From Deinandra increscens subsp. villosa (lineage: Eukaryota; Streptophyta; Magnoliopsida; Asterales; Asteraceae): a stretch of 64,000 nt of DNA. Shown piece by piece: positions 36,242 through 47,976 of the stretch. Positions within the stretch are counted from its first letter, which is position 1. Each line of letters begins with the position of its first letter. Below the pieces are notes generated by a model. That model ran no database searches. It was not told the origin of the DNA and worked only from the letters and a program-made list of their open reading frames with translations. The stretch spans positions 47,077,980 through 47,141,979 of the forward strand of contig JBCNJP010000025.1 in NCBI GenBank assembly GCA_039602395.1. Direction: 5' to 3'. Made by a program: the position numbers and the translations under genes.

Positions 36242-36482
36242 TTAAATGATCGGACTATCTCTGCGTATACAAGAGTATCGACCTGATAGTTGTTCATTTA
36301 AGGTTCTGTTTTATTTTTATTGGTGCTTCGTATAATTCATCAAACTTTCTCTGCGCATACGGAAGTATCGACCTGATTGTTGTTGAATTATACAATTTCA
36401 ACATGTTTTTATTTTCTTATTTTGTTAAATCCGAGGCTTTATCTGTGTATCGAAAGATTGACAAAAAGGTAGACGATTTAAC
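36242..36482 (+). other. Predicted triple-hairpin RNA element, copy B
   Basis: Hairpins lie at 36242-36301 (outer TTAAATGA/TCATTTAA, second stem ACTATC/GATAGT), 36330-36393 (outer GTATAATTCA/TGAATTATAC) and 36424-36482 (outer GTTAAATC/GATTTAAC). Apical pairs are ATAC-AAGA-GTAT, ATAC-GGAA-GTAT and ATC-GAAA-GAT. The core is kept in the first two and has decayed in the third. Linkers are 28 and 30 nt, close to copy A. Confidence 0.75.
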
Positions 36483-36576
36483 GTTTTATTTCTTTTTGCA
36501 TAGAACACAGCTGACTATATCATGAATACAGTCACTATGTATTAAATCACAAGTGAAATCACAAAGTGTCATATTG

Positions 36577-36578
<2 letters not shown>

Positions 36579-36626
<48 letters not shown>
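36579..36626. repeat. AT microsatellite
   Basis: About 24 AT units follow the hairpin array. The frame across it that reads YIYIYI is an artefact of the repeat. Confidence 0.95.
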
Positions 36627-36629
<3 letters not shown>

Positions 36630-37320
36630 TATGTATGATAGTGTGGGGTACACTGGTCAATGCGAATCTAATCAATACCTTTGGATTAGCAAGTGCTTAA
36701 AGAATCAAAATTTAAAGAATCAAAATTTAAAATTTTGCGAAATCTGTTCTGTGGAAAAATACAAATTTTACGAAAAATTTCAAAAACCCTATTTAAATCC
36801 CTTTTGGACGGACTTTCAAATTTTACAAACAATCTTCTCCAAAAAGGCATTCACCTTTTACAATCATTCTTCTCCAAAAGGCTATCATCTGTGAAAACCC
36901 TGGAAGTTTTCTTCAAAAGATAATCTCTCAATTCAACACGTGATATTCTAAACTGTGATTCTTTGGTAGTTGGTATAGTGATTATATATGTTCTCTTTTG
37001 ATTCTTTCTTGTTCGCAAGTTTTTCTTTTAATAATAAAGGTTCCAGTCATCTTCTGCAACATTGTGTTGCATCAAAGAAGCGATTATATCTTTTAAACAT
37101 TGTGTCAATAAACCTAAAACATTGCGTTTCGATTATTGAGTTCAACGATTTCTAAAAAAATTAGAAATTGCAAAAATGACGATTTGCTTTGTATGAATTA
37201 TCGTGAACTTTTTCCCAATAGTGAAATCTGCGAAATCATCTCTTCTACGTGACAGTTTTTTAGAAATGTTCATATTTTTTCACAAAATTCATTTTTGGTA
37301 TCTTCTCACATTTAATGTTA
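36630..37320 (+). other. Non-coding spacer before the third ORF
   Basis: The first 40 bases (GTGGGGTACACTGGTCAATG) match the tail of the 22.7 kb element, then similarity stops. AAAGAATCAAAATTTA is repeated twice near 36700. No gene is seen. Confidence 0.5.
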
Positions 37321-39320
37321 TTTTTTTAATAGGTATAGCTTTGAAATTTGAAAAGAAACATAATGCAGTGGCTCTTATTGATAAAACTCAAGAAACTGCA
37401 ACTGATTTCCATCAAATATTTGATTTTCTAGCCACCACAGATATTGCTTTTGCTATCACTGAGGAAGTAGTCATTTATAAAAAAACATATGATGGAATTC
37501 TGGAACTCTGTTGTGTTAACGAGATCAATGGCGAATTAGTCATTTCTACAACTGTTATCGGAGAACCAATAAGCATTTATGAGCAAACAATAAGAATTGG
37601 GCTACATCTTACTGATGAAGCCCATCATCCTATCAACATATCAAAATATCTTATTAAAGAAACTTTTTCTCAAATGGGATATGAAGGAAGTCTTAATGGA
37701 ATGCACTTTAAAAAGACTCTTCTGTCACATCACATGAATGAAGATATCTCTGTCATATCTACATCACATGTTTTATGGGTAACTTTTGGATCAGACGGGT
37801 TAAATTATGAAATTTCTTCTACCGTTACATGCATTTGCACTAGCAGGAAATACAATTATTCAAAATTGGTTTTTAATAGCATCATTAATAATCACCTTGG
37901 AGTTGGACGAGTGAAAAAGTTTCTTCTTTATCCAAGGTTTCTGCAAATCATTTTCAACTCTCAGATATCTAACCTGAGAGGACAAGGTGCATGCCTAGAG
38001 CATGTTCCTATGAACAAATCAATCTTCAATACAATGAAATTCGTTTATCTAAAGAGCATGTTCAGTGGAATCATTATAGCTCTGTTTGAGAGCATGGTTA
38101 ATCCACAGAATTATGAGGAAGCGGATGATGATGTTGATGCTGGTTATGAATAAAACTGTGATGAGGATAATAGAAATGATCCTAATAATAAGGGAGAGTT
38201 CTGTAACGAAAATGATGAAAATATTAATGTGATTTTTGATAATGAAGTTGATGTTGATGAGGTAAATGCCCAAAATAATGAGTTTGACGATCTTATGGAT
38301 TATGCTGAGACTAATTATCTTATTCAAGAAAATGAGGAGAATGAATCAAACTCAAACAATGATGAACAGTTTTAAATATGATCAAACTTTCAAGATGATA
38401 GTTTAAGTACTCAAGATGAACATGTCAACAAGAGGAGAAGAGTTGGAAATGATGGTGAGGGAACATCTGCTCATAACACGGCTGCTGAAAAAATGAATGT
38501 TCAAATTCCTACTGAAGCAATAAATTTGCAATCTGTCATGAATGCAAAATTGAGAGTCTAAGGGATTACATGAAAGAAAAGTTTTTGGAATTACCACAAC
38601 TCTTGATAACTGAAGATAAAGAAGTTGAAGAGTTGACAAATAATGATCAAAAGCAGTAGCTGGAAATCAAAGATTTGAAGAAGCAGTTAAAATCTCTTAC
38701 AAAGAAACAAATTAAAATCTTTGATCCCCCATCCACCTCTGGAATCAAAATCAATGAATAAGAAAATGATGTTAGCAAAAAGGATGATGCACAGGAAGCA
38801 AACAAAGAGTAGTCAGAAACTTCTTATGTTGAAGCAAAAATCTTGGATAGTGATTCTTTGATGAAGGATGTTGATAATTATCATGGTTCAGATGATGATG
38901 AAGGTGTAGTAGGTCCTATAACTGACTAACTACATCACATCTGATGGAAGAATTATTGAAGGGTTTAATCAACTTGCGGAGGATGTAAAGGTTAATGTAA
39001 ATTAAAATCCAGCAGAAGCAAAGAAAGAAATAGTTCAAGACACAACAAGTGGAGCAGCATCTCGTACAGTTCATGATACTGGACAGATGCCTGCAACCTT
39101 CCAAGAAGTGACCTATTGCCTCATGGAGATATGATGCTCAAAGAAACTTGTTTTTGGTCTGAAGAAGCAGAGGAGGTTTTCAATAAATTATAGACATAAA
39201 TCATCTGAGAACTCTAAGTGCTTCTGACATGGCTCAACTCGCTACTCTAGACATCCAAGATGCAAATGATTATGCAAGAAAGGTTCAAGAGTTCATAAGA
39301 AAAGAAGTTAAAAGTAAGTG
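37203..39320 (+). pseudogene. Third retroelement ORF of unknown function (degenerate)
   Basis: An open stretch runs 37203-38153. It has no ATG near its start, and I think the conserved part begins near 37350 (KKHNAVALIDK). Features include FHQIFDFLATT, GELVISTTVIGEPISIYEQTIRIGLHL, FSQMGYEGSL and a C-terminal RKYNYSKLVFNSIINNHLG...KKFLLYPRFLQIIFNSQ. It reminds me of a long extra ORF often found with LTR elements in Asteraceae genomes and annotated as hypothetical. That link is from memory. After 38153 the frame is broken by many stops and continues as an Asp/Asn/Glu-rich segment, a KRRR basic patch and a coiled-coil-like region ending DYARKVQEFIRKEVKSK near 39320. No catalytic motif is visible. 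It lies downstream of gag with no pol between. Confidence 0.6.
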
Positions 39321-39340
39321 ATTTATTGTATTACAACATC

Positions 39341-39720
39341 TAGGGAATAAAAGTAACTCTAAGGCGGAAGCTAGAGTCTTTTGGGGTTGTGTTCATGCGA
39401 ACGCGAGCGAATTTACTTCATTGGTCTTCTATTGCAACTTATCCAAGCTTTGTACCTAATACATACTCAAAAAGGATTTGTGTCAACTAGAAAGTTGAGT
39501 GAGTTCACAAGGTTAGTAAAATTAATCGTCGTATGAAAATGAGTTTTGTTTAAGTTTGTCAAAAGATTTAGTTTTTCCGAAAAAAGAGTATTTAGGTTTA
39601 GTAAAAAAATATGAATGTTGTTGTGTTTGCCAAAAAGTATAGTTGTATAGTTCAAAATATAAGTTCTATCATACGTTGTCACAATAGAAATCAAATAGGT
39701 GGCCCATCGGCCATGGGATG
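39341..39720. other. Unassigned sequence left of a hAT-like element
   Basis: Short frames only and no gene recognised. It may be part of the same LTR as 40767-42892, split by the hAT-like insertion. Confidence 0.35.
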
Positions 39721-40766
39721 TTGTGTTCAAAAAATCCGAATCCGAAACCGAATCCGAAATATCCGAAAATCCGTATCCGAAAATATCCGAAAATTCGGAT
39801 ACCCGAAAATTCGGATACCCGAAAATTCGGATCCCGAATTCGGATAGGAATTTTTGAAAATTCTTCGGATATTCGGATATCCGAAATATCCGAAATATTT
39901 AATAAAATTTTTAAATTATATATATATATATTATTTATTTTCATCAAATATTTAAATAAATTTGATGCATCTGTAAATGTACTCCATCAATTTCTCTTAA
40001 AACCCTAAAAACCCAAATGAGTTGCCGCCTCTCGATCTCTCTTTTGAACGGCCTCCTGCCCTAGAAATCCAAATCACTCGCAGTCTCGCATTAGCTCCTC
40101 CAATCGATCTCTCGTATCTTCATCAATTGTTGCTCCCATTGATCTACCTAGAGACGGTGACGATTTACGCGGTTTTCTTCTACATCCTTCACCAATATCA
40201 AGTTACAACAACAATTATTTATGATCCTTCTAGAGACGTTGTTCAACTATCCGTGACGGTTGAGAATCGAAGTCAATACCTACAGTTATTTTCCCAATCG
40301 AAGTCAATTCCTACGTTGTTCAACAAATATTAATGATCCTTCTACCTCCTTCACCGATTGAAGTTAAATATAAGTTGTTATTTCTCTTGTTCTTTGTAGT
40401 TTTCTTCCCAAAATTACAAACATTTGTTTACACATTCGTAGGGAAATATATCAATTTTTAACACAGGTATCTCATAATATCACAAGCAAGACACAACAGT
40501 TTTCCATTCTTCTTATATGTATTTTTCACTTTCTTATATGTATTTTTCACTTTGTGTATAAACATATATATCACTTTGTGGAAATGTCAAAAATGAGATA
40601 GATAGAATTTCGGATATCCATTTGTAGTATCCGAATCCGTATCCGAAATTTCGGATATCCGAATTTCGGATATCCGAAATTTCGGATACGGATTCGGATA
40701 CTACAAATCAACTATCCGAAATTTCGGATATCCGAATTTTCGGATATCCGGTTTTGAACACCCCTA
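39721..40766. mobile_element. hAT-like non-autonomous transposon with ATCCGAAA subterminal arrays
   Basis: The right end, read outward, is TAGGGGTGTTCAAAACCGGA, a form I associate with small plant hAT elements. The left end is TTGTGTTCAAAAAATCCGAA. About 180 bp inside each end is packed with TCCGAAA/TTTCGGA in both orientations (39732-39895 and 40608-40750). A possible 8-bp target duplication (GATGTTGT/GATGCTAT, two mismatches) is weak. There is no transposase. The middle holds a 104-codon frame (40022-40333) after an AAACCCTAAAAACCC stretch that looks like a host 5' end, possibly captured. Confidence 0.65.
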
Positions 40767-42309
40767 GATGCTATGGTTTCAAAATGAATATAGTTCCACG
40801 ATCAACCATTTTCTATCCGTCGTGGTCATACTCGATAGTTACGTGCGCAAGATCACTCGCCAATAGAGACCTCCCGTAATAAATAAATAAATAAAGTGAA
40901 CCCAAACGTGGGGATTCAATGTGCCAAAGGCCAAATGCCGTTCCTTGTGAGGGTTTCCCGAAATAGCATGGGCACAAGGACGTGGGGGCATTATCCCCAA
41001 ATAGCGCTACCATTTTACCCGCGGTCCTATACCAAGGACTAAGAGTGTGTACGTGTGGGACTAGTCGTGGTAAGTATCACTAGTTTGAACATATGCGTAT
41101 CGAGCATCCAAATATAATCAAGTATGACATGTAAATAAGAAAAATACGCTAATTGAAATAATTAGATTTTTGAAATAAAGAGAGTATGTATCACCCAAAA
41201 ATAGTAAAGAGAAAAAGGGGGAAAAGGATATGAATACTCACAAATAAATGTATGTTTTGAAATAAAGAGGAGTATGTAGCATCCCAAAATATTTAAAGGA
41301 AAAAGGGAAGTGTAGTGAGAGATCACCTAAGCACTTGCATTTCCCAAGTAATTTGGGTTTCCTTGACTTCCAATATTTGGCACCTAAAGTAATGATTTAT
41401 GACCAATTAAGTTATAGGTTCGGGTGATTAACCCGTTGTTTGCGTTTCCATGTTCGATTGAGATTCCTAGTTGGTTTTAGGATTATGTGTTTGTGTTATG
41501 TAAATGCCTTATCTAATGTGAATATGTGTATGCACATGTAAAGGGGTGTTTGGGCTTTGACTTAGCTATGGGCTATGACCCGATTTGCATATTGTTTGGT
41601 TTTGGGCCATAAGTTCAAAGAGGTTTAAAATAGGTTTTAGCATATACATGGAATTTGTAAAACTAATCAAGTTAATATTATTTGGTGAAATATGGTGTTG
41701 TCACAACTCACATGTTTAGTTGCAAAACATTTATAAACCATATGAGTGTGGCTTAAGTATTTAGGACTAAAATAGGTACATAAATATGGGTTTGTTAAAT
41801 ACTTGTAAAAACTAAATTATTAACATAAATCAATATTTGGAAAAGTGATTTTAAGTATTTTATAGATATTTAGTAGGTTTTGATATGTGTTGTGTTTGCG
41901 AATTACCCGAAAACCCATTGGGCCTGACCCGAGACCCGCAAGCCCACAGGAAGGCTGTTAGGCCTATCCTGAACCCGTGGCACATTCTGTTATGATGTGG
42001 GCTTTTGGTTAAGCACTCCAGCGGCCCGACTGATGTGATTAGTGGGCTTGGCCCAATTGTTTACATATTCTTGGTTGCTCTTTGGCCCAGTTCACGAGAG
42101 AGGAGAAAGGGAGACGGATCATGGGTTCCAATCCCGTGTGGAACCAGTTCACGGCGAAGAAAAAGGAGAGGAGAGGAAAAAGAAAATAAATAAATCGGAT
42201 CGGGTCTTGGTTATTTAAAACTTTTATCACGACGTTAACTAATAATAAAAATGGCTCGGTTAGGATTAAAACACTCGAGGGTTAATAACTGGAAAAATCA
42301 CGTTGCATG

Positions 42310-42344
<35 letters not shown>

Positions 42345-42892
42345 TGCATGCATGATAGGTTTCGTCGTGAACTTTAATAAGGTTTAATAGAATGTTTTGG
42401 ACATAAAATAAATCGATGTTTAGGTAGAGAATGGATCATAAGTATCGTTTTGTTGTCGTTGTCTACACATTGTTGTTTAACATGGAATTGTGTTATTAAA
42501 TTCATTCGTGAAATATGCAAATGATAAAATGATAGTAGGTTGATCAAAGGTTACGATTAAAATGTACGTTAATTGGTAATGATAATAGTGATTAATCCCA
42601 AGATGACGGGATCATGCATGACTTTTACCACATAGTTTGGTAAATTTGATAAACGAATTTGGTTAGTCGCTTTATTATTATTGAAGTTCCAGCAACCATT
42701 CCGTGCAAAGAAATCATCATGTTCAAGTATTGTTTTCAACATGATTTAAGGCTACGTCAAGGCTATATTCCTATTGTAAATGAATGCAAATATGATAAAA
42801 TTGGCACGTTGCAAGTAAACAGTTACGTAACACAGTTAACACATAAGTATATATTATCGTTTTAAGTCCTTGGAAACTTACGGTTTCTCACA
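40767..42892 (-). repeat. Minus-strand Ty3/gypsy LTR
   Basis: On the minus strand this starts TGTGAGAAACCGTAAGTTTC at 42892, directly after the purine tract and integrase end of the element to the right. The far end is not defined and may be split by the hAT-like element. An AT-rich promoter-like stretch lies at about 42308-42341. The short frames (for example 42005-42193) look incidental. A tRNA-like T-arm (ATGGGTTCCAATCCCGT) lies at about 42123-42141 on the plus strand. Confidence 0.65.
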
Positions 42893-42912
42893 TCCTCCCC
42901 TAGTTGGGAGAA
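42893..42912 (-). other. Polypurine tract of the minus Ty3/gypsy element
   Basis: The minus strand reads TTCTCCCAACTAGGGGAGGA just before the LTR start, and is preceded by AATTTCGGGACGAAATT, the usual context in this group. Confidence 0.85.
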
Positions 42913-42937
42913 TTTCGTCCCGAAATTCAGATTGTCA

Positions 42938-43167
42938 TCATGGCTGAGCTGCTGCTATAGGAAAAAGATAAGGATACTTGGCGCGAAACTGGTCTTCGCG
43001 TTCCCATGTAAATTCAGAACCACGGCGGGAGTTCCAACGAACTTTAACGAGAGGTATGCGTCTATGCTTCAATTTCTTGACTGCGCGGTCGACGATCTCG
43101 GCGGGTTTTTCAACGAATTGTAGGGATTCATCAAGATGTATCTCATCGAGGGGAACTGTAAGATCTT
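42938..43167 (-). pseudogene. C-terminal end of a Ty3/gypsy integrase (partial)
   Basis: The minus strand translates to a typical chromovirus integrase tail: VPLDEIHLDESLQFVEKPAE, then RRIPLVKVRWNSRRG and EFTWEREDQFRAKYPYLF, ending AAAQP and TGA at 42938-42940. This is the chromodomain-like region thought to guide insertion into chromatin. It parallels the plus-strand copy at 52560-52805. The rest of the polyprotein is lost in the gap to the right, so I cannot say whether this copy was intact. Confidence 0.9.
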
Positions 43168-43667
43168 NNNNNNNNNNNNNNNNNNNNNNNNNNNNNNNNN
43201 NNNNNNNNNNNNNNNNNNNNNNNNNNNNNNNNNNNNNNNNNNNNNNNNNNNNNNNNNNNNNNNNNNNNNNNNNNNNNNNNNNNNNNNNNNNNNNNNNNNN
43301 NNNNNNNNNNNNNNNNNNNNNNNNNNNNNNNNNNNNNNNNNNNNNNNNNNNNNNNNNNNNNNNNNNNNNNNNNNNNNNNNNNNNNNNNNNNNNNNNNNNN
43401 NNNNNNNNNNNNNNNNNNNNNNNNNNNNNNNNNNNNNNNNNNNNNNNNNNNNNNNNNNNNNNNNNNNNNNNNNNNNNNNNNNNNNNNNNNNNNNNNNNNN
43501 NNNNNNNNNNNNNNNNNNNNNNNNNNNNNNNNNNNNNNNNNNNNNNNNNNNNNNNNNNNNNNNNNNNNNNNNNNNNNNNNNNNNNNNNNNNNNNNNNNNN
43601 NNNNNNNNNNNNNNNNNNNNNNNNNNNNNNNNNNNNNNNNNNNNNNNNNNNNNNNNNNNNNNNNNNN
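43168..43667. other. Assembly gap, 500 N
   Basis: Exactly 500 N. It separates a Ty3/gypsy integrase end from the LTR start of a different minus-strand element, so the missing DNA is likely several kb. Confidence 0.98.
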
Positions 43668-43733
43668 TTCCAATCCGGACGGTGAGCTTGAAACGGGTCG
43701 GGTTTTGCTAACGGGTCGGAGGCGGATGTTACA

Positions 43734-44410
43734 GTCTCCCCTACTTTAGGAAATTTCGTCCCGAAATTAGTAGAGACTTACAAATCCTTAAGGATTTTGT
43801 TGAAGGTAGGGATATGTTTCTGATAGCTGAGACAAAAGTATATGGCTGACATAAAAGATTTCACCGAAAATAAGGATACATTTTTAGTCAGTGAACCTTT
43901 TATGTTGTCGCCAATTCTTCGCTTAACTACAAGGCCAAGCGAATCACTGGTGACAAGGAAATTTGACATAGCAAGTGATTTTGACACGCCGACTTAGGCC
44001 AGTTCCCAGTCCGGCGCCCAACGCACCTTGAGAGTATATTAAATGTTTATATATAAGGTGTACCGCAGCTAACCCACCACATTTCTGATACTCTACAATG
44101 TACTGGTTGTCTACGAAGAACCACCCATCACACACATCAACGAACGAGCTTTGGTAGAGAATCTGAGATTGCGATTACGAGATATAGTTTGAAAGACCAA
44201 GTGATTTGATGGCATGAGTATCAAGTTGCAAAAATCTGAGAACTATCAAAACGTAGACCGAACCAATAATCAAGATTGTTTGATTAACCAAAACAATTTG
44301 ACCATGATGAAAACCACATTCTCCCCTACTTTAGGAGCGAGACCGGATAGGGCAAAACACGAGAGGGGTGGATGCAACATGTATCCTTTGAAAATCGCAA
44401 AAAAAAAATA

Positions 44411-44441
<31 letters not shown>

Positions 44442-47400
44442 GTAACTTTATCCAAGGATAATGAATTTATTCCATGAGATGAAAATAAAAATATAAATAA
44501 ATAAATAAATAGATAAAAAAAATTGGATTCCTTACAAGAGAACACGTCCGCTTCAGGAGAACTTAGATGTGTCGCGATTCACACCTAATCCTCCTATCAC
44601 GGGACGCGAGGTCTATACAGATTCCAAAAGATTCTTGCCAACTCACAAGACCTGTGTCTACGTTCCCAACCCGATTGCATGCTAGAGCTAGCATCACACA
44701 CAATCGTTGGTTACCGTATGGGTGGTCCCGTTTTCGCATGAATGATTGAGATATGCGATCTCGAAAACACAATTGATTGCAAATGATAAATGATCAAAGT
44801 GTGACGTAGCGTTATCATAGAGTGTTAAATGATTTAGAGTGTGTATGATACCAAGATTTTGATATGATAAATGATAAAAACTTTAGAATTTGATGTAGAA
44901 AAACCATAGATTTAAACATTAAACACCATAAAAAAACGAGTATCATAATTTGAGTTAGTTACCATGCGGCAAACTACATGAGTCGAATGGTATGATTCGG
45001 TTTCCATGTCTACATGGCCGAACACACGACTCGAGCAACATGAGTCCCATGGGTTAGAAAAACGCACATCGAATATAAATTGATTTCAAATGAGTAGCCT
45101 GCTACACCAGTCGAAAAACATAAATAAATTAGTGGGTCCATAAATCGAGTAAATCGATCATAGGAATATACGTGTCTAAAACCATAAATCGAGAATTAAA
45201 TATCGAATCTCATAATTTGAACAAAATCGGAAATCATGAAACTAACGAAGGTCACATTCATGATGCATTTATTGTTTTAACAAAAAAATCAGATCCACGA
45301 GAGTAGAATTTGAGTACATGAATTTAGCAATGAAAGATGGATTCGACTTATTGAATTAACAAAAAGTCGAGTCCGTGAATTAGATAACCAAAGGTGGAAC
45401 ACAATTATCGAATATCAAGTTAATAAAACGAATTCATGAGTTTAAACCCCAAGAATCAAATTCATGAACCGATCATTGAATCACCAAAATCGAGTTCATG
45501 GATTTAAATACCAAGGATGGGTTTCATGCATCGACCGTTGAATCACCAAGGTCGAGTCATGCGTTTAGATGACAACTGGAATTCATGGATCGTCTATTGA
45601 ATCACCAACATCGTATCCATGAATTGAAATGACAAAAGTGTGATTCACGGATCGATTATTGAATCACCAATAACCGCATCCATGAGTTTAACCAACTGAA
45701 AGAGAAATTAATGGAATCAAGGAATTTAAACAACAGAAGTCGAGTTCATGAAACACTTGTTGAGTTGAAATTCGTATATGAACAACATGAATTTTCCCCA
45801 TGAGCTTATCGTTTAAGTGACACGAGTTCCATGATCCAAAGATCGAAGATAGATTTAGAGTAAATTCAAATATCACCGATGAAGGCGATCACGAATTTGG
45901 GGGTTGCATTAGAATTTGCGAATATCCTGAAAGTATTTAGCGAACCAAGAAGGACCCAAGATCAACCGCAATCATAAATTGTAATGGAGATTTCTTAATG
46001 GGCCAAACAGACATATATTTTAAAAAAGATTTTTTTTTATATAATTGTGAGCCAAAATATCCATTTGTTGGGTAAAAATAAGTTTAGGGATCAAAAAGGA
46101 AGTTTAAATTTGTGTAACACTTTGGATGTTGGCACACATGTAGAGTCGTCCACTCGAGAGGTCATATAATCGTAGACCCGTACACATGGAATCCCTTCAC
46201 ACATGTACTTGTAACTCGTAGATTTCCAGACCAGCAGACTTCTCGACATGCACACCGTAAAAGGTGTACGTAACTTAAAACGTGGCTTCGCAAAGGCTGA
46301 CTTAAAATTTTTAGTAAGAAGGGTGATCGTATGCAAGTTGGTTCATAAGCTCGTCAATGTGCACCCTTGTTGTTGTTTTAGCATGGTATCCCGTAACATG
46401 CGAACGTGCAACTTAGGAGTCCATCAACGAGAACTTACCAAACCTACAAATGATGATGAATTGGTATATATATAGGTTTTGGAACTAATAGACGTCGAAC
46501 ATTCATGAATTTTGAAAATTCGTTGTCCAATGGGGTGCAATATGCAAACTGATGAGATTACGGTAGGCCAAAATAAAACATTTTAGATCGAGTGTTTTGG
46601 AAGTCCAAGTGGCTAAGTTTAGCAAGTTAAGATTTAGGTTTGTGGTCACTTGATTGTAGATGTATGATCGAGACCAAGCGCAACTTGATTGACTGATTTG
46701 ACCGACGCATCATTTGCATGGGACAACCCATAACACACCCTTTGTGAATCACCACATTGGGTGTGCCCATTGGGCTTTGGTGCAACAGGTTGGGCTTGTG
46801 TTTTGGAATCGTGAGTTTTTTTGTTGGGTGCACACGACTATACGTGAGTTCTATGGAACATTGGCTTGCTGGTTTAACATGTGGTAGCATCCGAGTTGTG
46901 GTTGTGATGATTGAAAAACATGTAATTGAAATCACGTGGGTGGTGTGCGAAGAAAATCCAAGATGCGAGATGCAAATTGAGGATATGATCTTTACATAAT
47001 GGAACTCAGGGTGCCAAGAAACGAATAAGGGAAACAGGTAAAATCGTAACCTTGATAAGGGTGAAACGTAAACGTGTAATGTAAATCGCGACATTGCGTG
47101 TGATGCGATAGAACACAAGGGTGTCATATGCACTCGTAAATTTGTAAACCAAACATCAATGATGACATAGGAGGTAGTGAAACTTTGTAAATAATATGAT
47201 ATGTAAATCGATTAAATAAAATGTGTGGGAGGAAAAGTGTGAAATTGTGAAAGTAAGGGTCCAAAAACGAAAGTCTTATGAAAACATGTCATGAAATTGG
47301 TGAGTTAATGGAATTTGAGGGATCATTTTGTAAAGCATGCATTTTGAAAATAAGAGATCATAAAACACGAAACATCGAGAGTTGTCGAAAACATAATTAG

Positions 47401-47960
47401 AGTTGATGATAACACACAAAACACGAAATCATGCTGATTTGATAAAACGAATGGAATGGCCATCACCTCCCGATTGGGAAGCTATAACCGTGACTAATCA
47501 GGATTATTTCATGATTTCTAGCAGACATGCTTTGGCCTAATAGGTTCAAGTACTCTCTTCAGGGCGTCCCAGGCAGGCATCCAGGTCCGACGGTTGATTC
47601 GAATTTATACGCAACACTTGCCTGATGGAGACCCCAAATCACGGCACTTTCCCCCTTCCAGTTACTACATGTCTAGTTGCTAGAAATCTAACCCCGACGA
47701 GAATACAAAATCAAGAAATCAATTTCCTAAATGGTAAGTAAGGCACCATTACTAAGGAAAGAGGCTAGGAAGCCTCGAGTGTAAGTGCATAAGTGTGTGT
47801 GTTATGTGTGAGGGACATTGTGAGTTCGAGAAGGCATGTCTAGGAAGCATCTATGAACAAATAGCAAAGTAAGGCATTCTAACATGAGCTAGTCATATGT
47901 AGGACACCTAAGGTATAGTCTAGGTTATCCATTTCTAATAACCTAAATCCCTATAGCCAA
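43734..47960 (-). other. Non-coding interior of the 43.7-50.1 kb element
   Basis: The 4.2 kb holds only short frames. 45270-45800 has a diverged repeat of about 60 bp, built on phrases such as ATTGAATCACCAA and GAGTTCATGG, over at least six units. AAT (44409-44441) and TAAA microsatellites occur. Frames at 46627-47133 (minus) and 46757-46999 (plus) overlap and match nothing I know. GGTGTACCGCAGCTAACCCA at about 44058 is shared with the element at 1-3536. Confidence 0.65.
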
Positions 47961-47974
47961 GGCTCTGATACCAA
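47961..47974 (-). other. tRNA-Met primer-binding site
   Basis: The minus strand reads TTGGTATCAGAGCC, two bases inside the LTR end GGGGTGTGACA. Confidence 0.92.
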
Positions 47975-47976
47975 TC

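Noticed and set aside
36242..36482. Hairpins as hammerhead ribozymes of a retrozyme
   Set aside because: The core contains CCTGAT but not CTGATGA paired with GAAAC in the required places, so the hammerhead core is absent.
36553..36894. Frame with an Ile-Tyr repeat
   Set aside because: It is caused by the AT microsatellite at 36579-36626.
46627..47133. 168-codon minus frame in the 43.7-50.1 kb element
   Set aside because: It overlaps an 80-codon frame on the other strand, has no conserved motif and lies in sequence that otherwise looks non-coding.
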